Positions 11,622 to 22,383 of a stretch of DNA of 64,000 nucleotides are shown here, piece after piece; position 1 is the stretch's first letter; each line of letters starts with the position of its first letter. Under the pieces are notes generated by a model that was not told where the DNA came from, made no database searches, and saw only the letters and a list, made by a program, of their open reading frames with translations. The stretch is taken from assembly GCA_963573315.1 (NCBI GenBank), contig OY752144.1, positions 2,722,501 to 2,786,500 of the forward strand, written 5' to 3'. The stretch comes from Entomortierella parvispora. Taxonomy: Eukaryota; Mortierellomycota; Mortierellomycetes; Mortierellales; Mortierellaceae. The position numbers were made by a program, and so were the translations under genes.

Positions 11622-12055
11622 GAGAGGAGGAGGGGATCCTGTCGAGCTGGGAGTCGAAAGGGGACCGTGGATGGAGATGAGAAGCAAAGAGTGTAGAGGC
11701 GGAAGAAAAAAGAAGCAGAAATTTGGAAAGGAAAAAAGAAGGGCGCGGCGCCCATTCCTCCTCCCTCTTTCTCTCTTCTAATTTTGTTTGCATATCAATC
11801 ATATCATCGTTCCAAAGTATGACACGCTCGTCATGCTATGAATGTGGTCATCTCTCCTATCGCTCTGGACAGATGAGCATCCACCCATCCATTCCCTCAT
11901 TCAAACAATCCCTTCAGGACGTGATTTATCGACAATAACTTCATTCTCAATACGCTAAATTACTGTACAAACTCGTTCAAATAACATCCGTCGTCGTCGT
12001 CGTCATCATCGTCGTCGCCGTTCGTCGCTCGCCCTGTTTTTCAAGCACTGTCTGT
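11622..12055. other. Short intergenic region between two minus-strand genes
   Basis: 434 bp hold the promoter of the PMT2-like gene and the 3' end of the Scd6/LSM14 gene. A CGTCGTCGTCGTCATCATCGTCGTCG microsatellite-like stretch lies at about 11988-12014. No additional gene is seen. Confidence 0.6.
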
Positions 12056-13824
12056 CTATGCTTGCTGCTGCTGATGTGGCTGCTGCTGCTGTTGCTGTTG
12101 CTGGTGGTGCTGATGGTGCTGTTGTTGATGATGTTGCTGATGTTGCTGATAGCCACTGTTGTTATAGTACCCACCACGTTGGTTGTATCCCATGCCACCA
12201 CTGTTGTGGCTGCTGTATCCGCCACGGTATCCGCCGCCTCCACGAGGTCCGTTACGGTAGTTGCCGCGGTATCCTCCACGGTATCCTCCACGGAAGCGCC
12301 CCTGGTCAACAGAGGTCTGGCCAAAAGTTTCCAAGTTCAACTGGCGTTCCTCTGATTGCTTGGCGCGTCTCTCGGGAACACTGAGGCGGTTTCCTCCATG
12401 GCTATTAGAGCAATTTAATAAAATGCGCAAAGAGTCAGTCAACTGACGCCTGAACTAGATCAACAATTGAACAGCATCCTGACTAATGTCAAAGAACATA
12501 CCTTTGAGCCTCCGCCTTGTTCATACGCTCCTTGGTTTCGCAAGAAATGTTGTCAAAGAACGACTTGGATCTGTCATAAAACTCTTCGGCTTGGGGAATA
12601 ATAATCTCTTCTTCTTCCTCTTCTTCCGCATGTTCCTCAGTCTTGCCAACCTCCTTGGCAAGCTCGTCCTTGTGGAACTTTGCGTTGGAGGTCTCAAAAT
12701 CAAAATCAGATGTGGGGACAGCAGGAGCTCTAGTGCTGTTCATGGCGCCATGAGCACCACCACGGCCGCCACGGCCACCACGACGGTTGCTGTTCGAGTT
12801 GAGCAAATGGCCACCCATTCCAGGGAGGCGAGAACTGTACCGGTTGTCCGTCTCCTGATGGGATGGAGCCTCGGTCGCATCCTTGGACACATTGAGCTCG
12901 CTGACCTGCTTGGCAAGAATTTCGACTGACTTGCGAAGCTCCTGAGGCTGGGTCTTGGATGAGCGCGCAGGTGGAGGTGCAGGTTTGATGGTATCCGAGT
13001 CTGACTTTTCATGGTGATCCTGAGTCTTCTCGGCGGCCTTGGCCTTTGTCTCTTCCTAAATGATGACCATGCTTTGCCATTTAGCAAAGGTGCACATTTT
13101 GACAATCAAGAGTTATGACTAGACGACAGTAGATCTTACCTGAGGAGGAGAAGTAAGGGGCTGTGGAGCCTGCTGGTACTGAGCCTGAGGAGGCTGCTGA
13201 GGCTGCTGCTGCTGGTAATAACCAGCGGGTGGGGCTTGGCTGTGTTGGTTGTAGTAGCTGGGAGGGGCAGTGGTCTGTCATGGAACAATAGCAACAGTTA
13301 GACAGCAGTATGGAATGCATTGCTTTACGTGATAGACAACGGTATTCATCAACTCACTCCAAGGATGGCTGGATCATCGGGAACCTGGGGGCGCGTAGGG
13401 GGCTGGGGTGCTGGGGGCTCACAGACATGGAGATCCTTCACGTCCGACCCACGAAAGACAATGTACTCAAAGATGTTGTCGTTGGGAGGAATCTCCTCTG
13501 CGGGGTTGCCACGGCGTCCTTCAGTTCCATAGGACTTGACTATAGGCAGAGTACCATTTAGACAAGGGTAGGTAGAAATTAGCAATGAGCACGATGAGCA
13601 CTGGGGAAATGTGAACAGCGGGATATGTTTTCCTTGCTCCATATCCCTCTCTCTCTACTCCACATTAAGCTAGGACGGTCGACAGGTTCATCAATCGCAG
13701 CTTTACCTTGCTCCAGAGCCACAGTCGAGTCGGTGGGGTTGAGATGGTGCAAGATTCCAACATAGCGAATGTCAGAGCGCGAGATCAAGCTGATCTTTGA
13801 GCCAATATAACCGCCTTCGCTCAT
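12056..13824 (-). CDS. SCD6: Scd6/LSM14 (Rap55/Sum2) family RNA-granule protein
   Basis: Five exons: 13824..13707, 13539..13358, 13274..13140, 13055..12502 and 12401..12056, giving 444 residues in consistent phase. The N-terminal LSm14 domain (about 1-95) is recognised by [15 protein letters not shown], then [10 protein letters not shown] and [17 protein letters not shown]-rich linker follows, then the FDF box ([14 protein letters not shown], about 260), the FFD box ([14 protein letters not shown], about 301-316), the TFG box ([10 protein letters not shown], about 349), an RGG/GGY-rich segment and a Q/H-rich tail encoded by CAG/CAT repeats. The family represses translation by binding eIF4G and activates decapping through Dcp2/Dhh1 in P-bodies. 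The gene shares a 289-bp divergent promoter with the parvulin gene. Confidence 0.94.
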
Positions 13825-14113
13825 AGTTGTCCGTAATTCCTTGGTTCTCGTGTGATGGCTGGGGCTGGTTCTGCTGCAACTGTTTCCTTTGGACGACGAA
13901 GATGAAGACAGATGGGGACGAATGGGAGAAACAAGGAAACAGAAACCATGCAGGCGACTCCTCCACACGTCTCTCTCCCAAAAAAAATGATGACGTCGAC
14001 ATTTTTTTTTCGCGCCACCAACTTTGGTCCAAGCTTTACACGAGCTTTTTTTTTCTGCCTCACCATTCACACGCTTGGTCCACACCACCCACCTCACACA
14101 AAGACAACTCAGG
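13825..14113. promoter_or_regulatory. Shared divergent promoter of SCD6 and PIN4 homologues
   Basis: 289 bp separate the two start codons. The region has poly-T and poly-A runs (near 13979-13987, 14000-14011 and 14046-14055) but no clear TATA box. The two genes are therefore probably transcribed from one nucleosome-depleted bidirectional promoter. Confidence 0.6.
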
Positions 14114-14844
14114 ATGCCACCAAAGCCCGCCAACAAGAAGGCCCCCGCCGCCAAGGGAAAGAAGGGAAACAACGATGGTGCGCTAACAATGCCATGATTT
14201 GCAATGAAGTTGCATGCAACCTCTCTTGTGAACTGCGTCTCGCACTTTACAAAATACGACTTTGCTCCGATCCTTAAAACTGACTAGAGAACATTTCTTG
14301 TCTCGCCTGTAGATGACGATGCCAAGGGAGGAAAGGCCTTGAAGACGGCCAACAGCATCAAGGTCCGCCACATTCTCTGTGAGAAGCAGAGCAAGGCGCT
14401 GGAGGCGATCGAGAAGATCAAGTCGGGCATCTCCTTTAACAAGGTAAACACTATGCAATTGGAAAGAGCAAAACGCGCGGACGAAAATATTTGGAATCGC
14501 AGCTGACTCGTGCCCCCTTCATCTCTGTTTCCACTAGGTGGCCGAAGCTTACAGCGAGGACAAGGCAAAGGAAGGAGGCAGTCTTGGATGGATGGTCCGA
14601 GGTAAAAATAATTGCGGTTGATTTTGGACACTCTTTTTTTTTATTTTTTTTTTTGAATATATTGACTGACTGCGATCCTCTCAACTCTTTCCCTGATCGA
14701 ACTACAGGATCCATGGTCGGCGCTTTCCAGGATGCAGCATTCCAGTTGCAGCCTAGTACCACGGCCAAGCCCATCTACACGGACCCACCAGTCAAGACCC
14801 AGCACGGGTACCATGTGATCATGGTGGAGGATCGCAAGAACTAA
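14114..14844 (+). CDS. PIN4: Parvulin-type peptidyl-prolyl isomerase, Par14/PIN4
   Basis: Four exons: 14114..14177, 14313..14443, 14538..14601 and 14708..14844, giving exactly 131 residues, the same length as animal Par14. The basic N-terminus ([18 protein letters not shown]) matches the Par14 nucleic-acid-binding tail. The parvulin domain shows [52 protein letters not shown] and the closing [12 protein letters not shown]. The phospho-binding arginines of Pin1 are absent, as expected for the non-phospho-specific Par14 branch. It catalyses cis-trans isomerisation of prolyl bonds and is linked in other organisms to ribosome biogenesis and chromatin. Confidence 0.95.
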
Positions 14845-16924
14845 ATAACTAGATAAAGTAAAGAAAGTAAAGAAAGAGGCACTGCACTCGGTAGTAGTTT
14901 GACAGCGCAGCGAACACCGAGGGGAGTGCCCCAGTGCAGGCAGGCAGGCACAGCGTGGCTTGCGAGCGCGTTTGGCGAAAGGGAGAGTCTGTCTGTGTAC
15001 ATACTTGTTTGTGTACGTGAAAACAAACACTCCGCCAGTGGACTTTGTTTTGATTCCCGTGGAGAGAGAGACAAAGACAGAGACAGAGACAGAGAGCCGA
15101 ACTGACTCTGGAGGAGGGCCCTTCTGTGTGTCGGTGTCTGCCACCGTGGAAGCATGTCTGTTGCACTGACTTGCGCCCCTTCGGTGCCCCCTCGCCTTCC
15201 CTTTCTCTTTCTCTCTCTTTCTCCTTCTCTCTCTCTCTCGCTCTCTCGCTCCATCCCTCACCTTCGGACGCACCCGCTCCATCCCCTCCCCTCTCCTCAT
15301 CCTAATCCTCGCTCCTCCTCGAGTCGCCACCTGTCTCTTGGTCCACCCTCAAAAAGCGAGCCTTGATTCATCCTTCCAAACCAGGAAAAAAAATATTCTT
15401 TATTTTTTTTATTTTTTTTTTCTCCTCTTTCTCTTTTCTTTTCTTTCTTTCCTTCTTCCTCCTTCTCCTCCACACCTCCTCCCTTCAATCATTGATCACA
15501 TTCGTTGACTGAATCCGCTCCCATCTCTCCCTTCCTCCTCCCCCCTTCCCCTCCCCCCCACTCTGTACAATTTGTATTTTACCATTCTCCCTTCCATCTT
15601 CATCCGGCCATCCTTCTTGTACACCTCCTCTGTTCCTTATTTCTGTTCATTATTCCTTCTTTTCCCCCTTCTTCTTCTTCTTTCCCCTTCTTGCTTCTGT
15701 TCCTGTAAGTAGTGTAGTGTAGTGTAAGTGTGTAAGTGTATCCTTCTCTCTCTCTCTTTCAATCCTCCCCCCTTGTCTTGTTCTCCCACCTAGTGAACGA
15801 ACAAACTGCCTTCAAAAACAACACGCCTGCCCTTCATTTTTTGTCACTTCTCCCCCTTTGTACATGACCCGTGTGTCCATCCTTTTTTTTTCCAGTCTTC
15901 TCCATCCTGTTATAATTTAAAAAAAACACCCTCCATTCGATCCCACCACCCTCTTCTTTCCTCTGTTTGATCAAGTCGAACAAAAAAAAAGACTGTGAGA
16001 GCATCACCCAAAAAAAACGTACAAGGAAACAATCCAATCTTCCCGACCCTAGCCTGTCAAGATCTCTCTCATTGGTAAGTCGAGCTGAACCTGTGCCCCA
16101 TGCGGCCCCCCCTTCGACTCTCTTTTGCCTGTGCTCTGTTCTGTCCTGTCCTGTCGTGTCGTGTCGTGCCCTGCAACCTGTCTCCGGCCGAAAGGGGACC
16201 TCCTTTGCCCCTCCTCCTCGTCCTCCTCTTCCTGTTGCTCTTGCCCTCCCTCCGTCCTGCTTTCCTTGATAACGACGACACGAAGCAACAGTCCCATGGC
16301 CCTCCCTCGCACTCTGTTTGTGTCCGTTCTCTTCTTGTCCCGCCCCGCTCTCAATTTTTTTTTCTTTTTTCCTTCTGGAGTTCTCTCCCTGCCTGCCAGT
16401 CTTTCCTCACTCCTTCCACGTTGCCTTTGTTGACATGTGTGTTGTGTTGTGCGTGTGTATGTGTCTGTGTGTGTCTCCTTCCATCGGTGCCAGCCTATCC
16501 ATCCTTCAGCCACTGCTTCTCTTCTCCACGCGTGTGCCAGCGTCCTTCTGTCGGTGGGCAAGCAAAAGAGGGCCACGCAGTCTGTCGTGCCATGCGCCTA
16601 CTACCGAGGGCTCTTAATAATCCCCTTTTTCCCATGCTTGCCTCCCCTGGCCATGTTCTATCCCTCGTTCACCCCGTCCTGCTTTGGCTTTGCTCTGCCC
16701 TGCCCAGCAGCTGTTTGGTCTGCTTGACTTACAATCTTCCCTTGCCTCCTCTCTAGACTGTAAACTGTCGAGATCACGTCAAAGTTTTAAGCAAGACATC
16801 CTCTCTCAATCCACTACCATCGCTGGTGAATGACCCATAGCCCTATCGCTATACATACCGCAAACACCGATATCCGCAAGACCCTGCTTCAAGTGCCCAC
16901 GCAATTGAACCCTCTCCCAGACCT
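14845..16924. other. Long pyrimidine-rich leader region of the PUF gene
   Basis: Everything downstream of the PIN4 stop on this strand is C/T-rich, with repeated CTCTCT, CCTCCC and TGTCCTGTCC stretches from about 15190 to 16740. Long frames on both strands here come from composition. A 5' UTR intron can be placed inside it (listed separately). No independent gene is seen. Confidence 0.65.
16075..16756 (+). other. Probable 5' UTR intron of the PUF gene
   Basis: The donor ATTG|GTAAGT at 16075 is a perfect consensus. The acceptor CTCCTCTCTAG ends at 16756 and is preceded by a branch-like TTGACTTAC. The intron would bring the leader close to the coding start at 16925. It contains no exon that I recognise. 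Confidence 0.5.
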
Positions 16925-16934
16925 ATGGCCATGA
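16830..16934 (+). other. Upstream ORF overlapping the PUF start codon
   Basis: ATG at 16830 opens a 34-codon frame ending with TGA at 16932-16934, in a different frame from the main coding sequence. It overlaps the first main ATG (16925) and ends one base into the codon region of the second (16931). An overlapping uORF of this kind would force leaky scanning or repress the main frame. No evidence that the peptide itself matters. Confidence 0.5.
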
Positions 16935-19900
16935 GATCCCAGAAGCATGCCTCTGAAGGCATCGCCGCCGAGGACCCCGTCCACAAACAGCGGCAGTCCC
17001 GTTCCATGAGCTCTGCCCAACTCGCCGACATCCCCGCGGCCTCCTCTGCTCAGGAGATGGAGCAGGAGCGCGAAGATCGCGAGGTTGTAAGTTAACGTTT
17101 TTAAAGCCTCTCTCCCTTCCCTGTCTGCCTGTGACCCGTGCATGTGCATGGATACATTACATTTCCTTGCTTGTTTGCTGACACTTTTCATTTCCTCCTT
17201 TCCTCCTTTTTACCGTCAATGCAGGCCGAAAAGCTCGAGCAGAAGCGTCTTGAGCACGAGCGCCAACGCATCAAGAAGCGCGAGCTCTTTGAGCAGCAGA
17301 TGCAGCAGCTCGAGATCCAACAGCTGCAGGAGGAGCAGGCCATGCTGGCCAAGAACAGCAGCTCGTCTGGACTCGCAAAGTCGTCCAAGCTCGGATCGTT
17401 CTCTGCGCCCTCGGATGCAGCCTCGCTTGCCAGCCTGCACTCCCTGCCCTCGTCGAGACGCAACTCGAACGACGCCGTGGATCTCTGGGGCGAGATGGAG
17501 AAGATGTCCATCGGCGACCGCAACAGCAAGGCTTCTGACGAGTATGTGCCCCTTTCTAGTGCTTTCTACTTTTCACTATCTTGTTGCCACCAGAAAGCTA
17601 ACCTCTTTGCTCCTTCTCTTCCTTCACAATAGACTGCCCAAGATTGGTGGCAAGCGCTCCGGAGTCGCACCCGGCAGGGATGACAGCCCCTCGCCTTCCG
17701 AGTCGACCTTTGCCGACAACGCCCACCTCTCAAAGTACACGGAGCGCTTCATCTTTGAAGATGACAACGACAGCCGTCTGCCTTCCTTGCAGATGAACCG
17801 TGTCCTCCACGACGATGGCATCTGGAACGATAAGCAGGTTCTTGGTGTTGGATCCTCGGGACTCGGCAACAGCAGCACGACCTCTTACCTTCACCGTTAC
17901 CTCCAGATGAGCGATGACGATAGTTTCCCCACCATGGTAAGGACACTCTTGGATTCTTTCCCTCCATGTCAATAATGTGCTCTGTTGCTGACGATAGTAT
18001 GCACCCCCTTTCCATTTCTCTCTCGCCCTCTAGCTGTCGACCTCTTCGAGCGCCTTGGATCTTGCCAAGATTCCACACTCTTCAGGATTGCGTCACCCAG
18101 GAGGCCACGACTCTGGACGCACCTCCGAGTGGCCCCAGTACAACAAGCCTCTCTCGGATCGCATCCCCACCGCTCCCCACATGCCTCAGCGTACCAACAG
18201 CCTTGTCGGCTATGGATTGACCAACAACAGCAGTAACAACAGCAGCAACAGCAACAACAGCCCTGAGGAATCGCTCAAGTCGGCTTTGCCAAAGTTGACG
18301 TCGTCCTACTCGACCTCAGAGATCCCCACCCGCTTCAGCAAGGGATCGTCCATGTCTGCGTTTGATGAGCTGGAGTCGGACCATCAAAACCTGATGATCA
18401 AGTCCTCGTCCGATATGAACGGCAACGACATTTGCCTGCAGTTTCAGGCTGGCTACTGTCCTCGAGGTGACCTTTGCCCCTACGTTCATACTCATGCCCT
18501 CCCAAACACCTCGCGCACTTCCTCCGCCGGTATGCCTCTCAGCCCCGGCTTGGGCATGTCTGTAGGCACCATGGCCAACGGCTCGGCATCCTTCTATGCC
18601 CGTGTCAACGGATCCGTTGGCGGTGGGGCTTCGAGCGGTTCGCTTGCCAACGCGGCTGGGTTTCCCTTTAGCGTCTCGTCTAGTGGATTCAACAACACGA
18701 CCTCGAGTGGCTCCAACAGTCTTCTTCGCCTGCAGCAGCAACAGCCGACTCAACAGCAACAACAACAGCCGCAGCAGCAGCAGCAGCAGCAATCCAACAA
18801 CAGTATTGCTCTTGCGAACAAGGCGAACCAGAAGCGCGCTCCCGCTGATGTGGAGGCCAACCGATTCGCCGGCGCGGCGCTGGAGAGCTTTGTTGGTCAG
18901 ATTTACTCGCTGTGCAAGGACCAGCATGGCTGCAGATACTTGCAAAAGAAGTTGGAGGAGCAAAACGAGAAGTATCTTGCCATTATTTTTGGCGAAGTTT
19001 TCGGCCACTTTGTGGAGCTAATGACTGGTAAGATCAAAAAGACTCGTTCCTGTGCAATGAACAAACAGACTGGTGTTTTTTCTAGATGAAGCATGTCCTC
19101 ACTCTGTTTATGGTTATTACTTGTTTATAGATCCATTTGGAAACTACCTCTGTCAGAAACTCCTCGAGTTTTGCGGAGATGAACAGCGCACCATCATTGT
19201 GGAGAATGTGGCCCCCGAGTTGGTCAACATTTCGCTCAACATGCATGGCACCCGTGCTGTCCAAAAGATGATCGAGTACTTGTCGACCCCTCAGCAGATT
19301 GCTATCGTTGTCGTTGCCCTGAACCCCTCTGTGGTGACGCTGATCAAGGACTTGAACGGCAACCATGTGATTCAAAAGTGCTTGAACCGATTTGCTTCCG
19401 AGGACAACCAGTTCATCTATAACGCTATCAGCGCCCACTGTGTTGAGGTTGCGACTCACCGCCATGGCTGCTGCGTCCTTCAGCGCTGCATCGATCACGC
19501 CTCTGTTTCTCAAAAGATCCAGTTGGTGCGTGAAATCACGTACAACGCGTTGACCCTGGTACAGGACCCCTATGGCAACTATGTCGTCCAGTACGTGTTG
19601 GACTTGGCTGATTCGAGATTCACGGATGCATTGATCCGTCGGTTCATCAGCAATGTCTGCGTGCTCTCTGTCCAAAAGTTCAGTTCCAACGTCATGGAGA
19701 AGGTAATAAGCGATGGATACTCCAGATAATTTTCCCATCACACCGTGAACTTGTAATATTAACCTCTCACAAATGTCATCTTTGACAGTGCATTCGCGTG
19801 GCCGAGCCAGACACTCGCAAGTTTTTAATTGAAGAGATGATCAACAAGACCCGCTTGGACAAGCTTCTCAGAGATTCGTATGCCAACTATGTGGTCCAGA

Positions 19901-20607
19901 CCTCATTGGACTTTGCTGACCCCATCCAACGTCAGCAGCTTGTCGAGTGCATCCGCCCTCTCCTGCCTGCGATCCGCAACACTCCTTATGGTAAACGTAT
20001 CCAAGGCAAGCTCCACCGGGATCAAATGTCGGCCGTCAACAACTCTATGAACCATATGGCCCTGAGCGGACCCATGGGTATGAATGGCATGAACACCGGC
20101 ATGGGGGTCCTGAACGGTATGAACATGAACGGCGCCATGGGTATGAACACCATGAATGGCATGCCCAGTCATGGTGGCGTTAGCGTCGGTCATGGACATG
20201 GAGGCGTCGGTCACGGACACAACGGCCTTGGCATGAACACCATGGGCATGAACGGCTCGATGACCAACGGTGGCATGGGCAACATGAATAACGTTGGCCT
20301 GAACGGAGGCATGAGTATGGCCGGTATGGGCAACATGGGAACTATGAACGGAACCATGGGAGTCTCTGTCGGTGTCAACGGCATGAACGGTGTCAACAAC
20401 GGGATGAACGGCATGAACGGAGCCGTCAACAATGGCATGAATGGCATGAACGGTGTCAACAACGCCATGAACGGAATGAACGGCAGCGTCAACGGCAACG
20501 GCATGAACGGCAACATGATGGGATTCGGCTTCCCCAACATGAACAACCACTTTGGAAACGTTGGCATGATCGGCATGAACGACTACAACCCATATGGTTA
20601 CATGTAA
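16925..20607 (+). CDS. PUF-family RNA-binding protein with CCCH zinc finger
   Basis: Six exons: 16925..17086, 17225..17541, 17633..17936, 18034..19027, 19131..19702 and 19789..20607, giving 1055 residues. Order of parts: N-terminal coiled coil rich in E/Q/R (about 45-95), Ser-rich linker, a CCCH finger (about 395-413: C-x7-C-x5-C-x3-H in CLQFQAGYCPRGDLCPYVH), polyQ (about 496-516), the PUF domain (about 539-862) and a Met/Asn/Gly-rich tail. Eight repeats are readable: CRYLQ, NYLCQ, TRAVQ, NHVIQ, CCVLQ, NYVVQ, SNVMEK and NYVVQ. By the PUF code these predict an RNA starting UGUAU, like Puf3/Pumilio or Puf4 sites; Thr in repeat 3 recalls the Puf4/Mpt5 branch. It should repress or localise mRNAs bearing such sites. 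The exon-5 acceptor at 19130 was preferred over 19085 because it gives a clean DPFGNYLCQ. Confidence 0.93.
20030..20607 (+). repeat. Degenerate GMNGMN-type tail repeat of the PUF protein
   Basis: About 190 residues built from irregular units such as GMNGMN, GVNNGMNG, GAVNNGMNG and GHGHGGVG, encoded by imperfect 9-18 bp DNA repeats (ATGAACGGC and variants). Only the last residues (NDYNPYGYM) depart from it. Such a low-complexity tail is consistent with condensate formation. Confidence 0.85.
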
Positions 20608-22383
20608 AGGAAAGAAAGGATCCATCAAGGAAAAGGAGAGATTCGAGTCTCTCTTTTTGTATTTTTTCTTCTTCCTCCTGTGTCTTTGCTTTGGCTCTCA
20701 GTAAGCTCTGAATCAAGCAAGTGGCATGAGGACTCATTCGCGTTTGTGCACTCTTTTTCTTTACTATTACTCTTTCTTTTTGGGTTTCTTTCTTTTTTTC
20801 TTTTTCTTTTTCTTTTTCTATCACCCCTTTTGTTCTCTGACACATTATACATTACTCTGTAACCTAACGAGCCATCGGTTGCGCCTTTCTCGCCAAAGGC
20901 CTGCTGTGTGGCATCGTTGTCCAAAAAAACTCTACCCTTCCTAGTATTTTATTATTTTTGGTTTGACGTGTACCATATTTGTATATCGGATCTTTTTTCT
21001 TTCCCCACTCTTTCCACACATATCATACCAACATTGCACGAGTATTATAAAAAACCACCTGTTCATCATTATCTGGTCAATGTTGTCCTGAGGTATTGAA
21101 ATGTGAGGAGCGAAACAGTGTGATTGTGTAAATGTCCTTGTCGATGCTCTGGACCATTGATCCATAATATCATTGACTCGGGGATTTATTGAGATGGGAG
21201 AATGCATTTGTACAGCAACATGTACGAGAGGAAGACGAAGGCCGGAAAGGGAACAAAAGAAAAAAGGATTCTTGGACGAAATGACAAGCAATATCCAAGA
21301 TCCCAGTGTAAAAGTTGCCTAGTCGTCTGAAAGCAGCAGGACTCTGATCCAAGGAACTGCAAGCACAATCGTTGCCAGGACATTGGTCCACGAGGCTAGC
21401 TAGCCTCAATGGATTTGTCATTGGCCCTTGTTGAGGACATGGAGTCGCGTTTCTGACAAGCGGTGTTCCCCCACAGGACTGAGGATCCATCGGATGTGTG
21501 TTCAAGGCGATGGTATTTTAATATCGGCAGAAAAGTAGGTTGCTTTCTCAAACTTGAGTACGGCCGTCTCCATGGGTGTACGAGGGAAAAGACGTTCGTT
21601 CCTGCAGGTGGTGGCTGGTCCATGACTGACATGGCCACTGAAGCAAGGAAAGCAAGGAGGAAGATCAAGATCAAGATTTTGGCCCGCGATCAATGTTGTT
21701 GGAAATCGAGGTGTCCCTGAGATGAATTGTGGCTTGGCAACCCTGCTTCTTGCAGAAAATCGGTGGTCTGTGCTTCACCCCTCGTGGCTGCCCTGAGCGC
21801 AAACTCCCTGTCTTTGGTAATCCTTCAGCTGCAAGCAGCTACGACCACCTCTCCTACATTTCTGTAGCTTCAAACAACTATCAGTCTGCCGTTCTTCTCC
21901 CTGCTAGATAAATGGCAATGACCACAATGGTCGATATGAGACAGAGCATGTGAGGATGTGGAGACATCGAGGGAGAGCCCTGGAGCGTCTCTCGAGAGGG
22001 GAGTATCATGGCAGTATCATGGACAGTAGCAAGTACCGCTCCGCAGCCTAAGAGGGACAGCTTTTGTGGGAGTCAGTACACTTATTGATTCCTCTGGTGT
22101 CATTGACAGCTCTTTTGTACGGGGTGATTGCCTCTTGGCCACTGTCCAGAAGAATCCTTGCGCCCGGATGTGATGCGAGTAGAGTTTTGAGCTGAGAACA
22201 AACGCTTGGTATGAGCACCTCCACGTGACACTTCTTTCCTTTTTGTCAACGTGTCGCGCGCTCTTCGCTCCTCGCTCTTCCTTTTCTCTTTTCCCTCCAT
22301 CCCTTCGCCTCGCCCTCGCCCTCGCCCTCTATCGGCACTACGCTCCCCCAGCTCTCTTCCCACATAGCAAAACCTGCGCCTCC
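20608..22383. other. Intergenic with possible small cysteine-rich coding remnants
   Basis: After the PUF 3' end there are T-rich tracts (20770-20820). From 21170 to 21920 both strands carry short frames with protein-like composition (see findings), but no start codon joins the hydrophobic segment at about 21640-21674 to a frame. A CACGTG lies at 22222-22227, upstream of the next gene. I make no gene call. Confidence 0.4.

Noticed and set aside
19086-19130. Alternative PUF exon-5 acceptor adding 15 residues
   Set aside because: It would break the second PUF repeat; the acceptor at 19130 gives the canonical sequence.
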